DNA of 64,000 bases from Sphingomonadaceae bacterium (GTDB taxonomy: Bacteria > Pseudomonadota > Alphaproteobacteria > Sphingomonadales > Sphingomonadaceae): the NCBI GenBank assembly GCA_024236155.1, contig JACKLA010000001.1:682001-746000 (forward strand). The letters run 5' to 3'. Shown here piece by piece: positions 32,375 through 41,135 of the stretch. Each line of letters opens with the position of its first letter. The first letter of the stretch is position 1. The translations under genes were made by a program, and so were the position numbers. Under the pieces are notes generated by a model. It ran no database searches. It was not told the origin of the DNA and saw only the letters and a program-made list of their open reading frames with translations.

Positions 32375-32380
32375 CGGTGT

Positions 32381-33235
32381 TTAGCTGACCGCCATATTGT
32401 CGATCAGCCGCGTGCCGCCAATGCGCGCGGCCACCAGCAGCCGCATCGGGCGATCGATCCGTGCAGTGAGCACTTCGAGGCTCATCGCATCGGCCAGGTC
32501 GGCATAGTCTACTCTGTCGAACCCCGCGCCGAGCAACTCGTCCTCCAGCGCGGCGAGCGAGCGGGTGACGTCCTGCCCGTCTTCGATCCGGGCGATGGCT
32601 TCCTTCATCGCGAGTGGCAGGGTGCCTGCCGCCTCGCGCAATTCCGCGGTGAGGTAACGGTTGCGGCTCGACATGGCGAGGCCATCCGCCTCGCGCACGG
32701 TCGCGATGCCATGGATCGCGTCGACATGCGGGAAGGTCAGGTCGAGATCGCGCGCCATAGTGCGGATCACTGCCAGCTGCTGCCAGTCCTTCTCGCCGAA
32801 ACAGGCGATATCGGGGCGGACCTGGTTGAACAGTTTGCACACGACCGTGGCAACCCCGTCGAAATGGCCGGGACGGTCCGCGCCGCAAAAGCCTGCACCC
32901 ACTCCGGTGACGCTGATCGAGCTCGCAAAGCCTTCCGGGTACATCGCCTCGACCGTCGGCGCCCACAACAGGTCTACCCCCTCGGCTTCCAGCATCGCCG
33001 AATCCTCTGCCAGCTGGCGGGGATAGGCGTCGAGATCCTCGTTCGGGCCGAACTGGGTCGGGTTGACGAAGATCGACACCGCAACGCGGTCGGCAAGCTT
33101 CTTTGCCTCTCGCACAAGCGTTAAATGCCCTTCGTGCAGCGCGCCCATCGTGGGCACCAGTGCCAGCGTCCTGCCGCCTTCGCGCAAGGTGGAAGTCGCA
33201 TTTCTCAACATGTCGAGCGTGGAGACGGTTTGCAC
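32381..33235 (-). CDS. panC: Pantothenate synthetase
   Basis: 284 residues from GTG 33235, preceded by GGAGG at about ten bases; upstream codons up to 33388 would run into the mipZ control region. It joins pantoate and beta-alanine with ATP, the last step of vitamin B5 synthesis. Nucleotidyltransferase signatures are present: PTMGALHEGHLTLV (HIGH-like) near residue 24-37, FVNPTQFGPNEDL, FGEKDWQQL, and MSSRNRYL (KMSKS-like) near 183-190. The gene is divergent from mipZ with 85 bp between starts. Confidence 0.95.
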   Translation of the reverse strand: MQTVSTLDMLRNATSTLREGGRTLALVPTMGALHEGHLTLVREAKKLADRVAVSIFVNPTQFGPNEDLDAYPRQLAEDSAMLEAEGVDLLWAPTVEAMYPEGFASSISVTGVGAGFCGADRPGHFDGVATVVCKLFNQVRPDIACFGEKDWQQLAVIRTMARDLDLTFPHVDAIHGIATVREADGLAMSSRNRYLTAELREAAGTLPLAMKEAIARIEDGQDVTRSLAALEDELLGAGFDRVDYADLADAMSLEVLTARIDRPMRLLVAARIGGTRLIDNMAVS

Positions 33236-33320
33236 GAAAATCGGCCCTCCGGTAGGTAACAGGCGGGGCGCAGATAGACATGGGCGCCCGAGTGTTTCAA
33301 GCCAGAGGACGCTTCGCATC

Positions 33321-34124
33321 GTGACAGACACCCGCCCGCACCGGATTACCTTCGCCAATGAAAAGGGCGGCACGGGCAAATCGACCACGGCTGTCCATGT
33401 CGCGGTTGCGCTGGCTTATCGCGGGGCGAAGGTCGCCGCGCTCGATCTCGATCCGCGCCAGCGCACCATGCATCGCTATTTCGAGAATCGTCTGGAAACA
33501 CTGCAGCGGCGCGGAATCGACCTTCCGACGGCCAATTGCGAGGTGTTTCGCGGCGAGAGCATCGCCGATCTCGATGAGGAGGTGGCGCGCATGGGCGAGG
33601 GGGCGGATTTCCTGATCCTCGACACGCCGGGCCGCGACGATGAATTTGCCCGTCATGCGGCGACCGGGGCCGATACTCTGGTCACACCATTGAACGATAG
33701 CTTTGTCGATTTCGACCTGATCGGGCAGGTCGATGCGGAAACCTTCAAGGTCCGCCGCCTCAGCTTCTATGCCGAGCTGATCTGGGAAACGCGCAAGACC
33801 CGCGCGATACAGCAGCGCAAGGAAATCGACTGGGTCGTGGTGCGCAACCGTTCCGGTCATGTCGAGGCGCGCAACCAGATGCGTATCGAGAAGGCGCTTC
33901 ACGAACTCAGCAAGCGCGCGGGCTTTCGCGTGGTGAAGGGCCTGTCCGAACGCGTGATCTATCGCGAGCTGTTCCCCAGCGGGCTCACCCTGCTCGACAA
34001 GGGGCACCTGGGCGAACTGGGCACCAGCCACCTCGTCGCGCGGCAGGAAATGCGTTCGCTGCTTGCCGGGCTGCATCTCAATATGCCCGATAACAACAGC
34101 GCCCCGCAGCTGGAACTGGCCTGA
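33321..34124 (+). CDS. mipZ: MipZ-type ParA/MinD-family ATPase, division-site positioning
   Basis: 267 residues from GTG 33321; the longer frame runs back through the panC leader and is not used. The deviant Walker A box NEKGGTGKSTTAVHVAVAL opens the protein, LDLDPRQRTMHRYFENR follows, and DFLILDTPGRDD gives the Walker B region. These are specific features of MipZ, which forms a bipolar gradient from ParB-bound origins and inhibits FtsZ polymerisation away from midcell in alphaproteobacteria lacking MinCD. It is followed after 3 bp by a small J-domain gene and then a phosphohexomutase, suggesting one transcript. Confidence 0.92.
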   Translation: MTDTRPHRITFANEKGGTGKSTTAVHVAVALAYRGAKVAALDLDPRQRTMHRYFENRLETLQRRGIDLPTANCEVFRGESIADLDEEVARMGEGADFLILDTPGRDDEFARHAATGADTLVTPLNDSFVDFDLIGQVDAETFKVRRLSFYAELIWETRKTRAIQQRKEIDWVVVRNRSGHVEARNQMRIEKALHELSKRAGFRVVKGLSERVIYRELFPSGLTLLDKGHLGELGTSHLVARQEMRSLLAGLHLNMPDNNSAPQLELA

Positions 34125-34127
34125 CCC

Positions 34128-34421
34128 ATGCTCAAGCTGGCGCTGATCGCTGTAGGGGTTTCGGTCTTCTGCCGCTGGGCGCTGGGCAAATGGCCGTGGG
34201 AATATCTGCGGACCGCCCCCACCCGCAGCCAGGCCGTGTTCCGCGCGCGCAAGCTGCTGGCGGTCGAGGCCCATGCAAACCGTTCTGAAATAATCGCCGC
34301 GCATAAGCGCCTCGTCACCATGGTCCATCCGGACAAGGGTGGCAGCAACGCACAGGTGCATGAGGCGAATGCGGCCCGCGACCTGCTGCTCGACGAATTG
34401 CCCGATGAGGGGACGCGATAG
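34128..34421 (+). CDS. Small membrane-anchored J-domain protein
   Basis: 97 residues. One hydrophobic N-terminal segment (about 2-18) is followed by a truncated DnaJ domain near 45-92 with the invariant HPDKGGS. This layout, a single membrane segment and a C-terminal J domain, resembles Tim14/Pam18-like and other minimal DnaJ proteins that recruit Hsp70 (DnaK) to a membrane site. The partner is unknown. It lies between mipZ (3 bp) and the phosphohexomutase gene (1 bp), so it is almost certainly co-transcribed with both. Confidence 0.85.
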   Translation: MLKLALIAVGVSVFCRWALGKWPWEYLRTAPTRSQAVFRARKLLAVEAHANRSEIIAAHKRLVTMVHPDKGGSNAQVHEANAARDLLLDELPDEGTR

Positions 34422-34422
34422 A

Positions 34423-35826
34423 ATGAACCACCAGTTCCACCCCACCGTGCTGCGCGAATACGACATTCGCGGGATTATCGGCGAAACGCTTGGCCCGGAT
34501 GATGCGCGTGCGATCGGGCGCGGCTTCGCGACCCTCTTGCGGCAGGCGGGGGGCAAGACGGTGGCGGTGGGTTATGACGGGCGGGTCAGTTCGCCCATGC
34601 TCGAACATGCGCTGATCGAAGGGTTGACGGCCAGCGGCTGCGACGTGGTCCGCGTTGGCATGGGGCCGACCCCGATGCTCTATTATGCAGAAGCGTCAGC
34701 CGAACAGGTGGATGGCGGCATTCAGATAACTGGCAGCCACAATCCCGCCAATTACAATGGCTTCAAGATGGTATTCCAGGGGCGCCCTTTCTTCGGCGAG
34801 GATATCCTGGAGCTCGGGCGGCTCGCTGCCGCCGGTGACTGGCTCGACGGGACGGGCGAAGTCACCAGCCGGGATATCATCGACGAATATGTCGAACGCC
34901 TGCTCGCCCCGCTTGGCGAAATCGACGCGGATCACCTCGCCACTCTCAGGGTCGGTTGGGATGCGGGCAATGGCGCCGCCGGGCCCGCGCTCGAAAAGCT
35001 CGCCGCGCACCTGCCGGGGGAGCATCACCTGCTGTTCACTGAAGTCGATGGCAATTTTCCCAATCATCATCCTGATCCCACTGTCGAGGCCAACCTGGCC
35101 GACCTGCGCGCGCTCGTCGCCGAGAAGCAGCTCGATTTCGGCGTGGCTTTCGACGGCGATGGTGACCGGATCGGTGCGATCGACGGCGAAGGCCAAGTCA
35201 TCTGGGGGGATCAGTTGCTAATGATCTACGCCGAAGACCTCCTCGCAAGACTACCTAATGCGACGGTGATAGCGGATGTGAAGGCCAGCCGCGCACTGTT
35301 CGATCATGTCGCGGCGCATGGCGGGCAGCCGGTGATGTGGAAGACCGGCCACTCGCTGATTAAGTCCAAAATGAAGGAAACAGGCAGCCCGCTGGCGGGT
35401 GAAATGAGCGGTCACGTATTCTTTGCGGACGAATATTACGGTTTCGACGACGCGCTCTATGCCGGGGTCCGGCTGATCGCCGCCGCAGCACGGCTGGGCA
35501 AGTCGGTGACCCGATTGCGCGGCGATATGCCCGCAATGGTCAACACGCCCGAGATGCGTTTCCAGGTCGACGAGAGTCGCAAGTTCGCCGCGATTGCCGA
35601 AGTGGCCGAGCGTATCGCGGCGAGCGATGCGGTGGCCGATACGACCGATGGGGTGCGCGTGACCACGGACGACGGCTGGTGGCTGCTGCGTGCCTCGAAC
35701 ACGCAGGATGTGCTGGTCGCGCGCGCTGAAAGCGAAAGCGAAGCCGGGCTCGAAAGGCTGATTGCGCAGATCGACGAACAGTTGCAAATGAGCGGTCTGG
35801 AGCGCGGCGAATCCGTTGCGCATTGA
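34423..35826 (+). CDS. Phosphomannomutase/phosphoglucomutase (AlgC-like)
   Basis: 467 residues from ATG 34423, one base after the previous stop. It interconverts hexose 1- and 6-phosphates for nucleotide-sugar, polysaccharide and lipopolysaccharide synthesis. The phosphoserine site TGSHNPANYNG is near residues 102-112, the metal loop DGDGDR near 243-248, and the sugar-binding GEMSGHVFF near 325-333, followed by the phosphate-contact domain with RASNTQD (near 423). All four domains of the alpha-D-phosphohexomutase family are complete. Choice between mannose and glucose cannot be made from sequence. Confidence 0.93.
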   Translation: MNHQFHPTVLREYDIRGIIGETLGPDDARAIGRGFATLLRQAGGKTVAVGYDGRVSSPMLEHALIEGLTASGCDVVRVGMGPTPMLYYAEASAEQVDGGIQITGSHNPANYNGFKMVFQGRPFFGEDILELGRLAAAGDWLDGTGEVTSRDIIDEYVERLLAPLGEIDADHLATLRVGWDAGNGAAGPALEKLAAHLPGEHHLLFTEVDGNFPNHHPDPTVEANLADLRALVAEKQLDFGVAFDGDGDRIGAIDGEGQVIWGDQLLMIYAEDLLARLPNATVIADVKASRALFDHVAAHGGQPVMWKTGHSLIKSKMKETGSPLAGEMSGHVFFADEYYGFDDALYAGVRLIAAAARLGKSVTRLRGDMPAMVNTPEMRFQVDESRKFAAIAEVAERIAASDAVADTTDGVRVTTDDGWWLLRASNTQDVLVARAESESEAGLERLIAQIDEQLQMSGLERGESVAH

Positions 35827-35869
35827 ACGGGCTGGCGGGGGCTAGCCCATGCCAAAGGGACGTATCACG

Positions 35870-36787
35870 ATGTTTGACAGGATGATCAGCGGCGGCGCGA
35901 AACTGGGCCGCACAGCGTTGGCGCTTGGCGCCGGCCTCGCACTGATGTCGCAGCCACTGGCCGCGCAGGACGAGATGAGCGACGATGATATCTTCGGCGC
36001 GCTTTCAGCAATGATGGAAACCGAACCGCTGACCGAAGAGCAGCTCGAACGCCTGCCGCTGGCCGAGACGATCGTCGGCAAGATCCTGCCCGATGGCGCG
36101 ATGGCCGAGATGATCGGCCCGATGTTCGACGGCCTGCTTGGTCCGCTGATGAACATGTCGGCCACGCCCGACACCAATGCCGTTGCTGCCGAACTTGGTA
36201 TCGATGGTTACGGCATCGAGATGTCCGACTTTGAGGTGAAGGAAGCACTCGCGATCCTCGACCCGGCCTGGCAGGAACGCAAGGATGCGGAAGCCGAGAT
36301 TTTCCCGAAGATGATGGCCCAAGTGATGACCGCGATGGAGCCGGGCATGCGCAGGGCGATGTCGGAACTTTATGCAATCCACTTCACCTCGCAGGAACTG
36401 AGCGACATCGACGCGTTTTTCTCGACCGAATCGGGTGCGAACTATGCGCGCAAATCCTATTCGATGGCAGCAGACCCGCGCATCGTTGCGGTCAGCATGG
36501 AATCGCTGCCAGCCATCATGGCTTCGGCGATGACAATGGAGCAGCAAATGGCTGAAGCCACCGCCGACCTGCCCGCCAAGCGCAGCTTTGCCGAGCTGGG
36601 CAAGAAGGAACGGATGCGTATCGCCGAACTGACCGGCTATTCGGTCGAAGAGATCGAGGCATCGATCGAAGCGGCGGCAGCAGTCGAAGAGGAATGGGAC
36701 GAAGCCTACGCGGAGGATGCAGTCGAAGCCGCAGCCGATGCGGTGGAAGAGGCAGCGGAAGCAGCTGCGGAGGACGTCGCCGAGTAA
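35870..36787 (+). CDS. Exported DUF2059-like protein with acidic alanine-rich tail
   Basis: 305 residues if begun at ATG 35870, which has AAAGGGA nine bases upstream; an in-frame ATG at 35849 adds seven residues. A signal peptide ends near QPLAAQ. The middle (about 135-225) has the DUF2059 pattern of helices with ELYAIHFTSQELSDIDAFFSTESG, typical of periplasmic proteins of unknown role. The last 45 residues are nearly all Ala, Glu and Asp in a pattern suggesting a long charged helix. It stands alone after the phosphohexomutase gene. No function is proposed. Confidence 0.75.
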   Translation: MFDRMISGGAKLGRTALALGAGLALMSQPLAAQDEMSDDDIFGALSAMMETEPLTEEQLERLPLAETIVGKILPDGAMAEMIGPMFDGLLGPLMNMSATPDTNAVAAELGIDGYGIEMSDFEVKEALAILDPAWQERKDAEAEIFPKMMAQVMTAMEPGMRRAMSELYAIHFTSQELSDIDAFFSTESGANYARKSYSMAADPRIVAVSMESLPAIMASAMTMEQQMAEATADLPAKRSFAELGKKERMRIAELTGYSVEEIEASIEAAAAVEEEWDEAYAEDAVEAAADAVEEAAEAAAEDVAE

Positions 36788-36930
36788 TCGGCATAGGGGC
36801 GGGCTTCACGTTGCCCTGTCCTACTCCGGCATAATCTGCTTGGCTGGGTGCATGATCGCCATCGCGCCTCTTTCAGTCGCGCCCGTCCGATGGGGGCCCG
36901 TAGCGGGTGTGTTTAGAACATCTGGACTGT

Positions 36931-36952
36931 GTTCCATGTGTTCCATCGGTTC
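36931..36952 (+). repeat. Three GTTC blocks at 9-base spacing before the DEXH helicase
   Basis: GTTC begins at 36931, 36940 and 36949, the first two within a 9-bp tandem repeat (GTTCCATGT, GTTCCATCG), and a GAAC lies at 36916. Alphaproteobacterial LexA sites are GTTC-N7-GTTC; the spacing here is N5, so this is not a standard site, but it is suggestive upstream of a DNA-repair-type helicase. Confidence 0.45.
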
Positions 36953-36970
36953 AGCCTTTGCTGGCCGAGC

Positions 36971-39421
36971 ATGAACGCGATGGCGATCCCGCCCGAGATC
37001 GAATCGTGGTTTGCCGGGCGTGGCTGGCGTATCCGCTCGCATCAGGCCGGGATGTTCGCCGCCGACCGGCGTGGCAAGCATGCACTGCTGGTGGCAGATA
37101 CGGGTGCGGGCAAGACGCTGGCGGGGTTCCTTCCGACGCTGGCCGATTTCTGCCCTTCGCAAATCGCCAATGGCAACACGCCGGAGGGGCTGCACACGCT
37201 CTATGTTTCGCCATTGAAGGCATTGGCGCATGACGTGCAGCGCAATCTCGTTACCCCGGTTGAGGAAATGGGCCTGCCATTGCGGATCGAGACACGCAGC
37301 GGCGATACGCCGTCGGACCGCAAGCGCCGCCAGCGCGAGAAGCCGCCGCATGTCCTGCTGACCACGCCCGAAAGCCTTTCGCTGCTGCTCAGCTATCCCG
37401 ACAGCCTCGAACTGTTTTCCTCGCTCAAGCGGATCGTGATCGACGAGGTGCATGCCTTCGCCACCGGCAAGCGCGGCGATCTGCTGGCGTTGAGCCTCGC
37501 GCGGCTGCAGGCGATTGCGCCCGGTCTCAGGCGCAGCGCGCTGTCGGCAACACTCGCCGCACCAGAGGCGTTTCGCGAATGGCTCGCCCCGTGGGGGGAT
37601 ATCGACACTGTCGAACTGGTCGAAGGCGAGCAGGGCGCCGAGCCGGAAATCGAGATCCTGCTGCCCGATGAGGAGCGCGTGCCATGGGGCGGGCACGCGG
37701 CGACCTGGGCCATCCCGCAACTGATGCAGCTGATCGCGGATAATCGCACGACGATCATCTTCACCAACACACGCTTCCTGGCCGAATACACCTTCCAGAA
37801 CCTGTGGGATGCGAATGAGGGCAACCTGCCGATTGGCATCCACCATGGTTCGCTGAGCAAGGAAGCGCGGCGCAAGGTCGAGGGTGCGATGGCACGGGGC
37901 GAGCTGCGCGCGCTGGTCGCCACCGCCAGTCTCGACCTGGGGGTCGACTGGGGCGATGTCGATTGCGTGGTCCAGATGGGCGCGCCCAAGGGATCGAGCC
38001 GGCTGCTGCAGCGGATCGGGCGGGCCAACCACCGGCTCGACCTGCCAAGCCGCGCTGTGCTGGTGCCGGGCAACCGGTTCGAGTTCCTTGAAGCGACCGC
38101 CGCGCGTGAGGCGGTCGAGGGTGGGCAGCGCGATGGGGAGGATTTCCGCGAGGGCGGGCTCGACGTGCTGGCACAGCACGTCATGGCCTGCGCCTGCGCC
38201 GGTCCGTTCGATGAGGCTGCGCTGCTGGCCGAAGTGCGCTTGTCGCTAAGCTATGCATGGGTCGATGAGGCGGTATGGCAGCGGGTGCTCGGCTTCGTTG
38301 CGACCGGTGGTTATGCGCTCAAGGCATATGACAAGTTCCGCCGTATAGTGCGCGACAGGTCGGGGACGTGGCGGCTGGCGCATCCGGAGCTTGCGGCGAA
38401 ACACCGGCTCAATGCCGGGATCATCATCGATAGCGAGATGCTCACCGTGCGGTTCAGGAACGGGCGGCAGCTGGGCAAGGTGGAGGAGCGTTTCGCCGCG
38501 CAGCTTTCTCAGGGCGATAGCTTTGCCTTTGCCGGAATGACGCTCGAGGTCGAGCAGGTGAAGGACATGGACGTGATCGTGCGCGCGTCATCTAAGGCGG
38601 CGATGATCCCGTCCTATGGCGGTGCGCGGATGCCGCTGACGACACATCTGGCGGAGCGGGTGCGGGCAATGCTCGATGATCGGGCGGGCTGGGGGCGCTT
38701 TCCCGACGATGTGCGCGAATGGCTGGAGGTGCAGGACTGGCGCTCGCAAATGCCGAAGCCGGGCAGCCTGCTGGTCGAAAGCTTCCCCCATGCGAAGCGG
38801 TACTACACGGTCTATTACACCTTTGAGGGGTGGAACGCGAACCAGAGCCTTGGCATGCTGATCACCCGGCGGATGAACGATCGCGGGATGTTGCCGGGTG
38901 GGTTTGTCGCCAATGACTATTCGCTCGGTGTATGGGGCCTGCGCCCGGTGGATGACCCCACGCCGCTGCTGTCGCCCGACATACTGGCGCATGAGTTTGT
39001 CGACTGGGTGCAGGATTCGCACCTGCTGCGCCGCGCCTTTCGCGAGGTGGCGGTGATCGGCGGGCTGGTTGAGCGCCAGCATCCCGGAAAGCGCAAGACG
39101 GGCAAACAGGTGACCTTCTCGACCGACCTGATCTATGACGTGCTGCGCAAGCACGAGCCGGACCACGTCCTGCTCGAGGCGGCATGGGCCGATGCGCGGG
39201 CAAGGATGACCGATGTCGGGCGGCTGGCCGATTTGCTTGAACGATCGGCCGAACAACTTGTCCATGTCGAACTCGACCGGGTCAGCCCGCTGGCAGTGCC
39301 GGTCATGGTGATGATCGGCCGCGAAAGCGTGCCGCAAGGCGCAGTTGATGACGAGCTGCTGTTGGAGGCCGAGAGCCTCGCAGCAGCTGCAATGCGGGTC
39401 GATCCGGTCGAGCTGGATTAG
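36971..39421 (+). CDS. Ligase-associated-type DEXH-box helicase (Lhr-like)
   Basis: 816 residues from ATG 36971. The helicase core spans about 1-400: ADTGAGKTLAGFLPTL (Walker A), TTPESLSLLLSY, DEVH (motif II), SAT(L) (motif III) and the QRIGRANHR motif VI. The remainder contains the Lhr winged-helix and core-associated domains, with HRLNAGIII, GGARMPLTTHLAERVR and SLGMLITRR. Its length fits the TIGR04121 group, which usually sits beside an ATP-dependent DNA ligase and a metallo-beta-lactamase nuclease. Those partners are not adjacent here. Likely role: DNA damage response. It ends 5 bp from the convergent exbD. Confidence 0.88.
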   Translation: MNAMAIPPEIESWFAGRGWRIRSHQAGMFAADRRGKHALLVADTGAGKTLAGFLPTLADFCPSQIANGNTPEGLHTLYVSPLKALAHDVQRNLVTPVEEMGLPLRIETRSGDTPSDRKRRQREKPPHVLLTTPESLSLLLSYPDSLELFSSLKRIVIDEVHAFATGKRGDLLALSLARLQAIAPGLRRSALSATLAAPEAFREWLAPWGDIDTVELVEGEQGAEPEIEILLPDEERVPWGGHAATWAIPQLMQLIADNRTTIIFTNTRFLAEYTFQNLWDANEGNLPIGIHHGSLSKEARRKVEGAMARGELRALVATASLDLGVDWGDVDCVVQMGAPKGSSRLLQRIGRANHRLDLPSRAVLVPGNRFEFLEATAAREAVEGGQRDGEDFREGGLDVLAQHVMACACAGPFDEAALLAEVRLSLSYAWVDEAVWQRVLGFVATGGYALKAYDKFRRIVRDRSGTWRLAHPELAAKHRLNAGIIIDSEMLTVRFRNGRQLGKVEERFAAQLSQGDSFAFAGMTLEVEQVKDMDVIVRASSKAAMIPSYGGARMPLTTHLAERVRAMLDDRAGWGRFPDDVREWLEVQDWRSQMPKPGSLLVESFPHAKRYYTVYYTFEGWNANQSLGMLITRRMNDRGMLPGGFVANDYSLGVWGLRPVDDPTPLLSPDILAHEFVDWVQDSHLLRRAFREVAVIGGLVERQHPGKRKTGKQVTFSTDLIYDVLRKHEPDHVLLEAAWADARARMTDVGRLADLLERSAEQLVHVELDRVSPLAVPVMVMIGRESVPQGAVDDELLLEAESLAAAAMRVDPVELD

Positions 39422-39426
39422 GCCAG

Positions 39427-39867
39427 TCAGTTCGCAGCGAACTGGCGGTACTTCTCATTGCCGACAAAGCCGAATTTGGTCACTCCGCTGGCCTTGATGG
39501 TTCGCAGGGTGAGGGCTGCGGTGGAATAGGAAGCGCCGCCTTCGGGCTCGAACTGGAGCTCCGGTTCGACGGCCATTTCGGTCGTCTCTGCAAGCAGGGC
39601 ACCAAGCTGCGCCTGGGTGACCTGGGTGCCATTCCACAGCAGCCTGTCGGCGCTGTCGATGACGATCTTGTTCTGCACGCGATCGGGCTTGGGCAAGGTC
39701 TGGCAATCATTCCCGCAAGGCACGGGCAAGTCGACGTCGATCGAATGGGTGGCAACGGGAATGGTGATGATGAACATCACCAGCAGCACCAGCATGACGT
39801 CGATCAACGGGGTTGTATTGAGTTCGCTCATCGGAGCGTCGGGCGAAGACATCAGGGTTGCGGCCAT
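39427..39867 (-). CDS. exbD: ExbD-family biopolymer transport protein (third copy)
   Basis: 146 residues from ATG 39867, with a near-consensus AGGAGGT five bases upstream; longer frames cross the leader and terminator. One N-terminal membrane helix carries the proton-path aspartate in NTTPLIDVMLVLLVMF (conserved with TolR/ExbD); the remainder is the periplasmic domain. It closely parallels the adjacent 40037-40480 copy (both end in VTKFGFVGNEKYRQF), so it is a recent paralogue. It lies beyond the operon terminator and has its own leader with a palindrome, suggesting separate control. Confidence 0.88.
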   Translation of the reverse strand: MAATLMSSPDAPMSELNTTPLIDVMLVLLVMFIITIPVATHSIDVDLPVPCGNDCQTLPKPDRVQNKIVIDSADRLLWNGTQVTQAQLGALLAETTEMAVEPELQFEPEGGASYSTAALTLRTIKASGVTKFGFVGNEKYRQFAAN

Positions 39868-39887
39868 GTCATACCTCCTCAGAAAAA

Positions 39888-39906
39888 GGTAATGACATAT
39901 CATACC
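39888..39906. promoter_or_regulatory. Imperfect palindrome in the leader of the third exbD
   Basis: GGTAATGACATATCATACC, an interrupted dyad with core ATGA-CATA-TCAT, lies about 20 bases before the gene's start. A weak promoter-like TTGCAC and TATGAT pair (15-base spacing) is just upstream on the minus strand. It is an operator candidate, with some likeness to iron-responsive boxes, but no match is certain. Confidence 0.45.
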
Positions 39907-39982
39907 ATAGCCATCCGGCGTGCAAGCTATATCGCGTTGCCGGATGCAACCCGGTCGGGCAGATGGAAGCGATTGCAGATAC

Positions 39983-40010
39983 AAAAAAGGGGCGGATCGC
40001 TCCGCCCCTT
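39983..40010 (-). terminator. Rho-independent terminator of the tonB-exbBDD operon
   Basis: Read on the minus strand, GGGGCGGA and TCCGCCCC form an 8-bp stem around a 4-base loop, followed by six T. It begins about 27 bases after the second exbD stop and separates that operon from the third exbD. Confidence 0.9.
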
Positions 40011-40036
40011 GATCGTTGTGCTGGTCTGGCAGGTGC

Positions 40037-40480
40037 CTATTGGGCTTCCTTGCCAAACTGGCGATATTTTTCGTTCCCGACGAAGCCGAACTTGGTCACG
40101 CCGCTACCCTTGATGACCTGCAGCACCTTGACCGAAAGGTCGTAGCTTGCCTGCGGTTCAGGTTCGAACTGAAGTTCCGGCTCAGGCTTCATATCCTTGG
40201 TCAGGTTGAGGTTGCGAACCAGCTCGTTCTGGTTGATCGCAGCTCCGTTCCAAAGAATCTCATCCGCCTGAGTGAGCACGATCTTGTTCTGGATCGGGTC
40301 GATCTGATCGGGCGGTGGCGGGCTGTTATCCGGCACCGGAAGATCGATGTTCACCGCGTGGGTGGCCACCGGGATGGTGATGATGAACATGATGAGGAGA
40401 ACGAGCATGACGTCGATCAACGGCGTCGTGTTCATTTCCATCATCGGCTCGCCATCGTCATTGCCGCCTGACATTGCCAT
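40037..40480 (-). CDS. exbD: ExbD-family biopolymer transport protein (second copy)
   Basis: 147 residues. A short cytoplasmic N-terminus, one membrane helix with the functional aspartate in NTTPLIDVMLVLLIMF, and a periplasmic domain with a proline-rich stretch (DNSPPPPDQ). With ExbB it uses the proton gradient to drive TonB and hence active uptake through outer-membrane receptors. It is the last gene of the operon, 38 bp after the first exbD and directly before the terminator. It is more similar to the third copy than to the first. Confidence 0.92.
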   Translation of the reverse strand: MAMSGGNDDGEPMMEMNTTPLIDVMLVLLIMFIITIPVATHAVNIDLPVPDNSPPPPDQIDPIQNKIVLTQADEILWNGAAINQNELVRNLNLTKDMKPEPELQFEPEPQASYDLSVKVLQVIKGSGVTKFGFVGNEKYRQFGKEAQ

Positions 40481-40518
40481 GGTGGTTTACTCCTGAATTC
40501 GTTTTTCTGCCGCGCCGA

Positions 40519-41058
40519 TCAACCGTTGGGGTCGACCGGGTTGGAGATGAAGCCGACGGTCGGGTAACCGGCCATCTGCACGTTGAAAATGGTACCGGCA
40601 ACGCAGCGCCACGGAGCGTTCTGGTCGGCACGAATATGCACCTGAGGAACCAGGTCGGGGTTTTCCTGCATCGCTTCAGGACCACCGACTTTTTCGATCA
40701 GGTTTTCGAGCCGTTCGAACGCCTTGTCGAACAGTTCCTGCGAATCGACCGGGGTCACATTGTTGAAGAACACCCGGCACTCACCCTCGCGCGAGGCACC
40801 GGTGAAAGCCGAGTCGACGGTACCCGGTGAACGACCTTCAGCGTCGGTGGTGGTGACAGTGAGAAGCAGGTTCTCAACCTTATCGTCCGACTCGATCGAT
40901 TCCATGATCGGAACCTTGAGATCTTCGATCGTCTTGATCGCAACCGGAACCGCGATGAGGAAGATGATCAGCAGCACCAGCATCACGTCGACAAGCGGCG
41001 TGGTGTTGATGTCGGACATCGGCTTCTCTTCGCCGCCGCCTCCCGTGGAAATCGCCAT
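40519..41058 (-). CDS. exbD: ExbD-family biopolymer transport protein (first copy, long form)
   Basis: 179 residues, longer than a usual ExbD. The membrane helix has NTTPLVDVMLVLLIIFLIAVPVA with the conserved aspartate. The periplasmic part is extended, containing two cysteines (ECRVFFNN and WRCVAGTIF) that could form a disulfide, and the end VGFISNPVDPNG. In sphingomonad-type TonB operons two different ExbDs are common, and they may form mixed dimers inside the ExbB pentamer. It follows exbB by 77 bp. Confidence 0.9.
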   Translation of the reverse strand: MAISTGGGGEEKPMSDINTTPLVDVMLVLLIIFLIAVPVAIKTIEDLKVPIMESIESDDKVENLLLTVTTTDAEGRSPGTVDSAFTGASREGECRVFFNNVTPVDSQELFDKAFERLENLIEKVGGPEAMQENPDLVPQVHIRADQNAPWRCVAGTIFNVQMAGYPTVGFISNPVDPNG

Positions 41059-41135
41059 GACTTACATCCTATCCTGAGTATTGCTTGATCGGATTACAGG
41101 GCGGCAGCTCAGCCGCCGCCCCGTTCGATTCTCGA

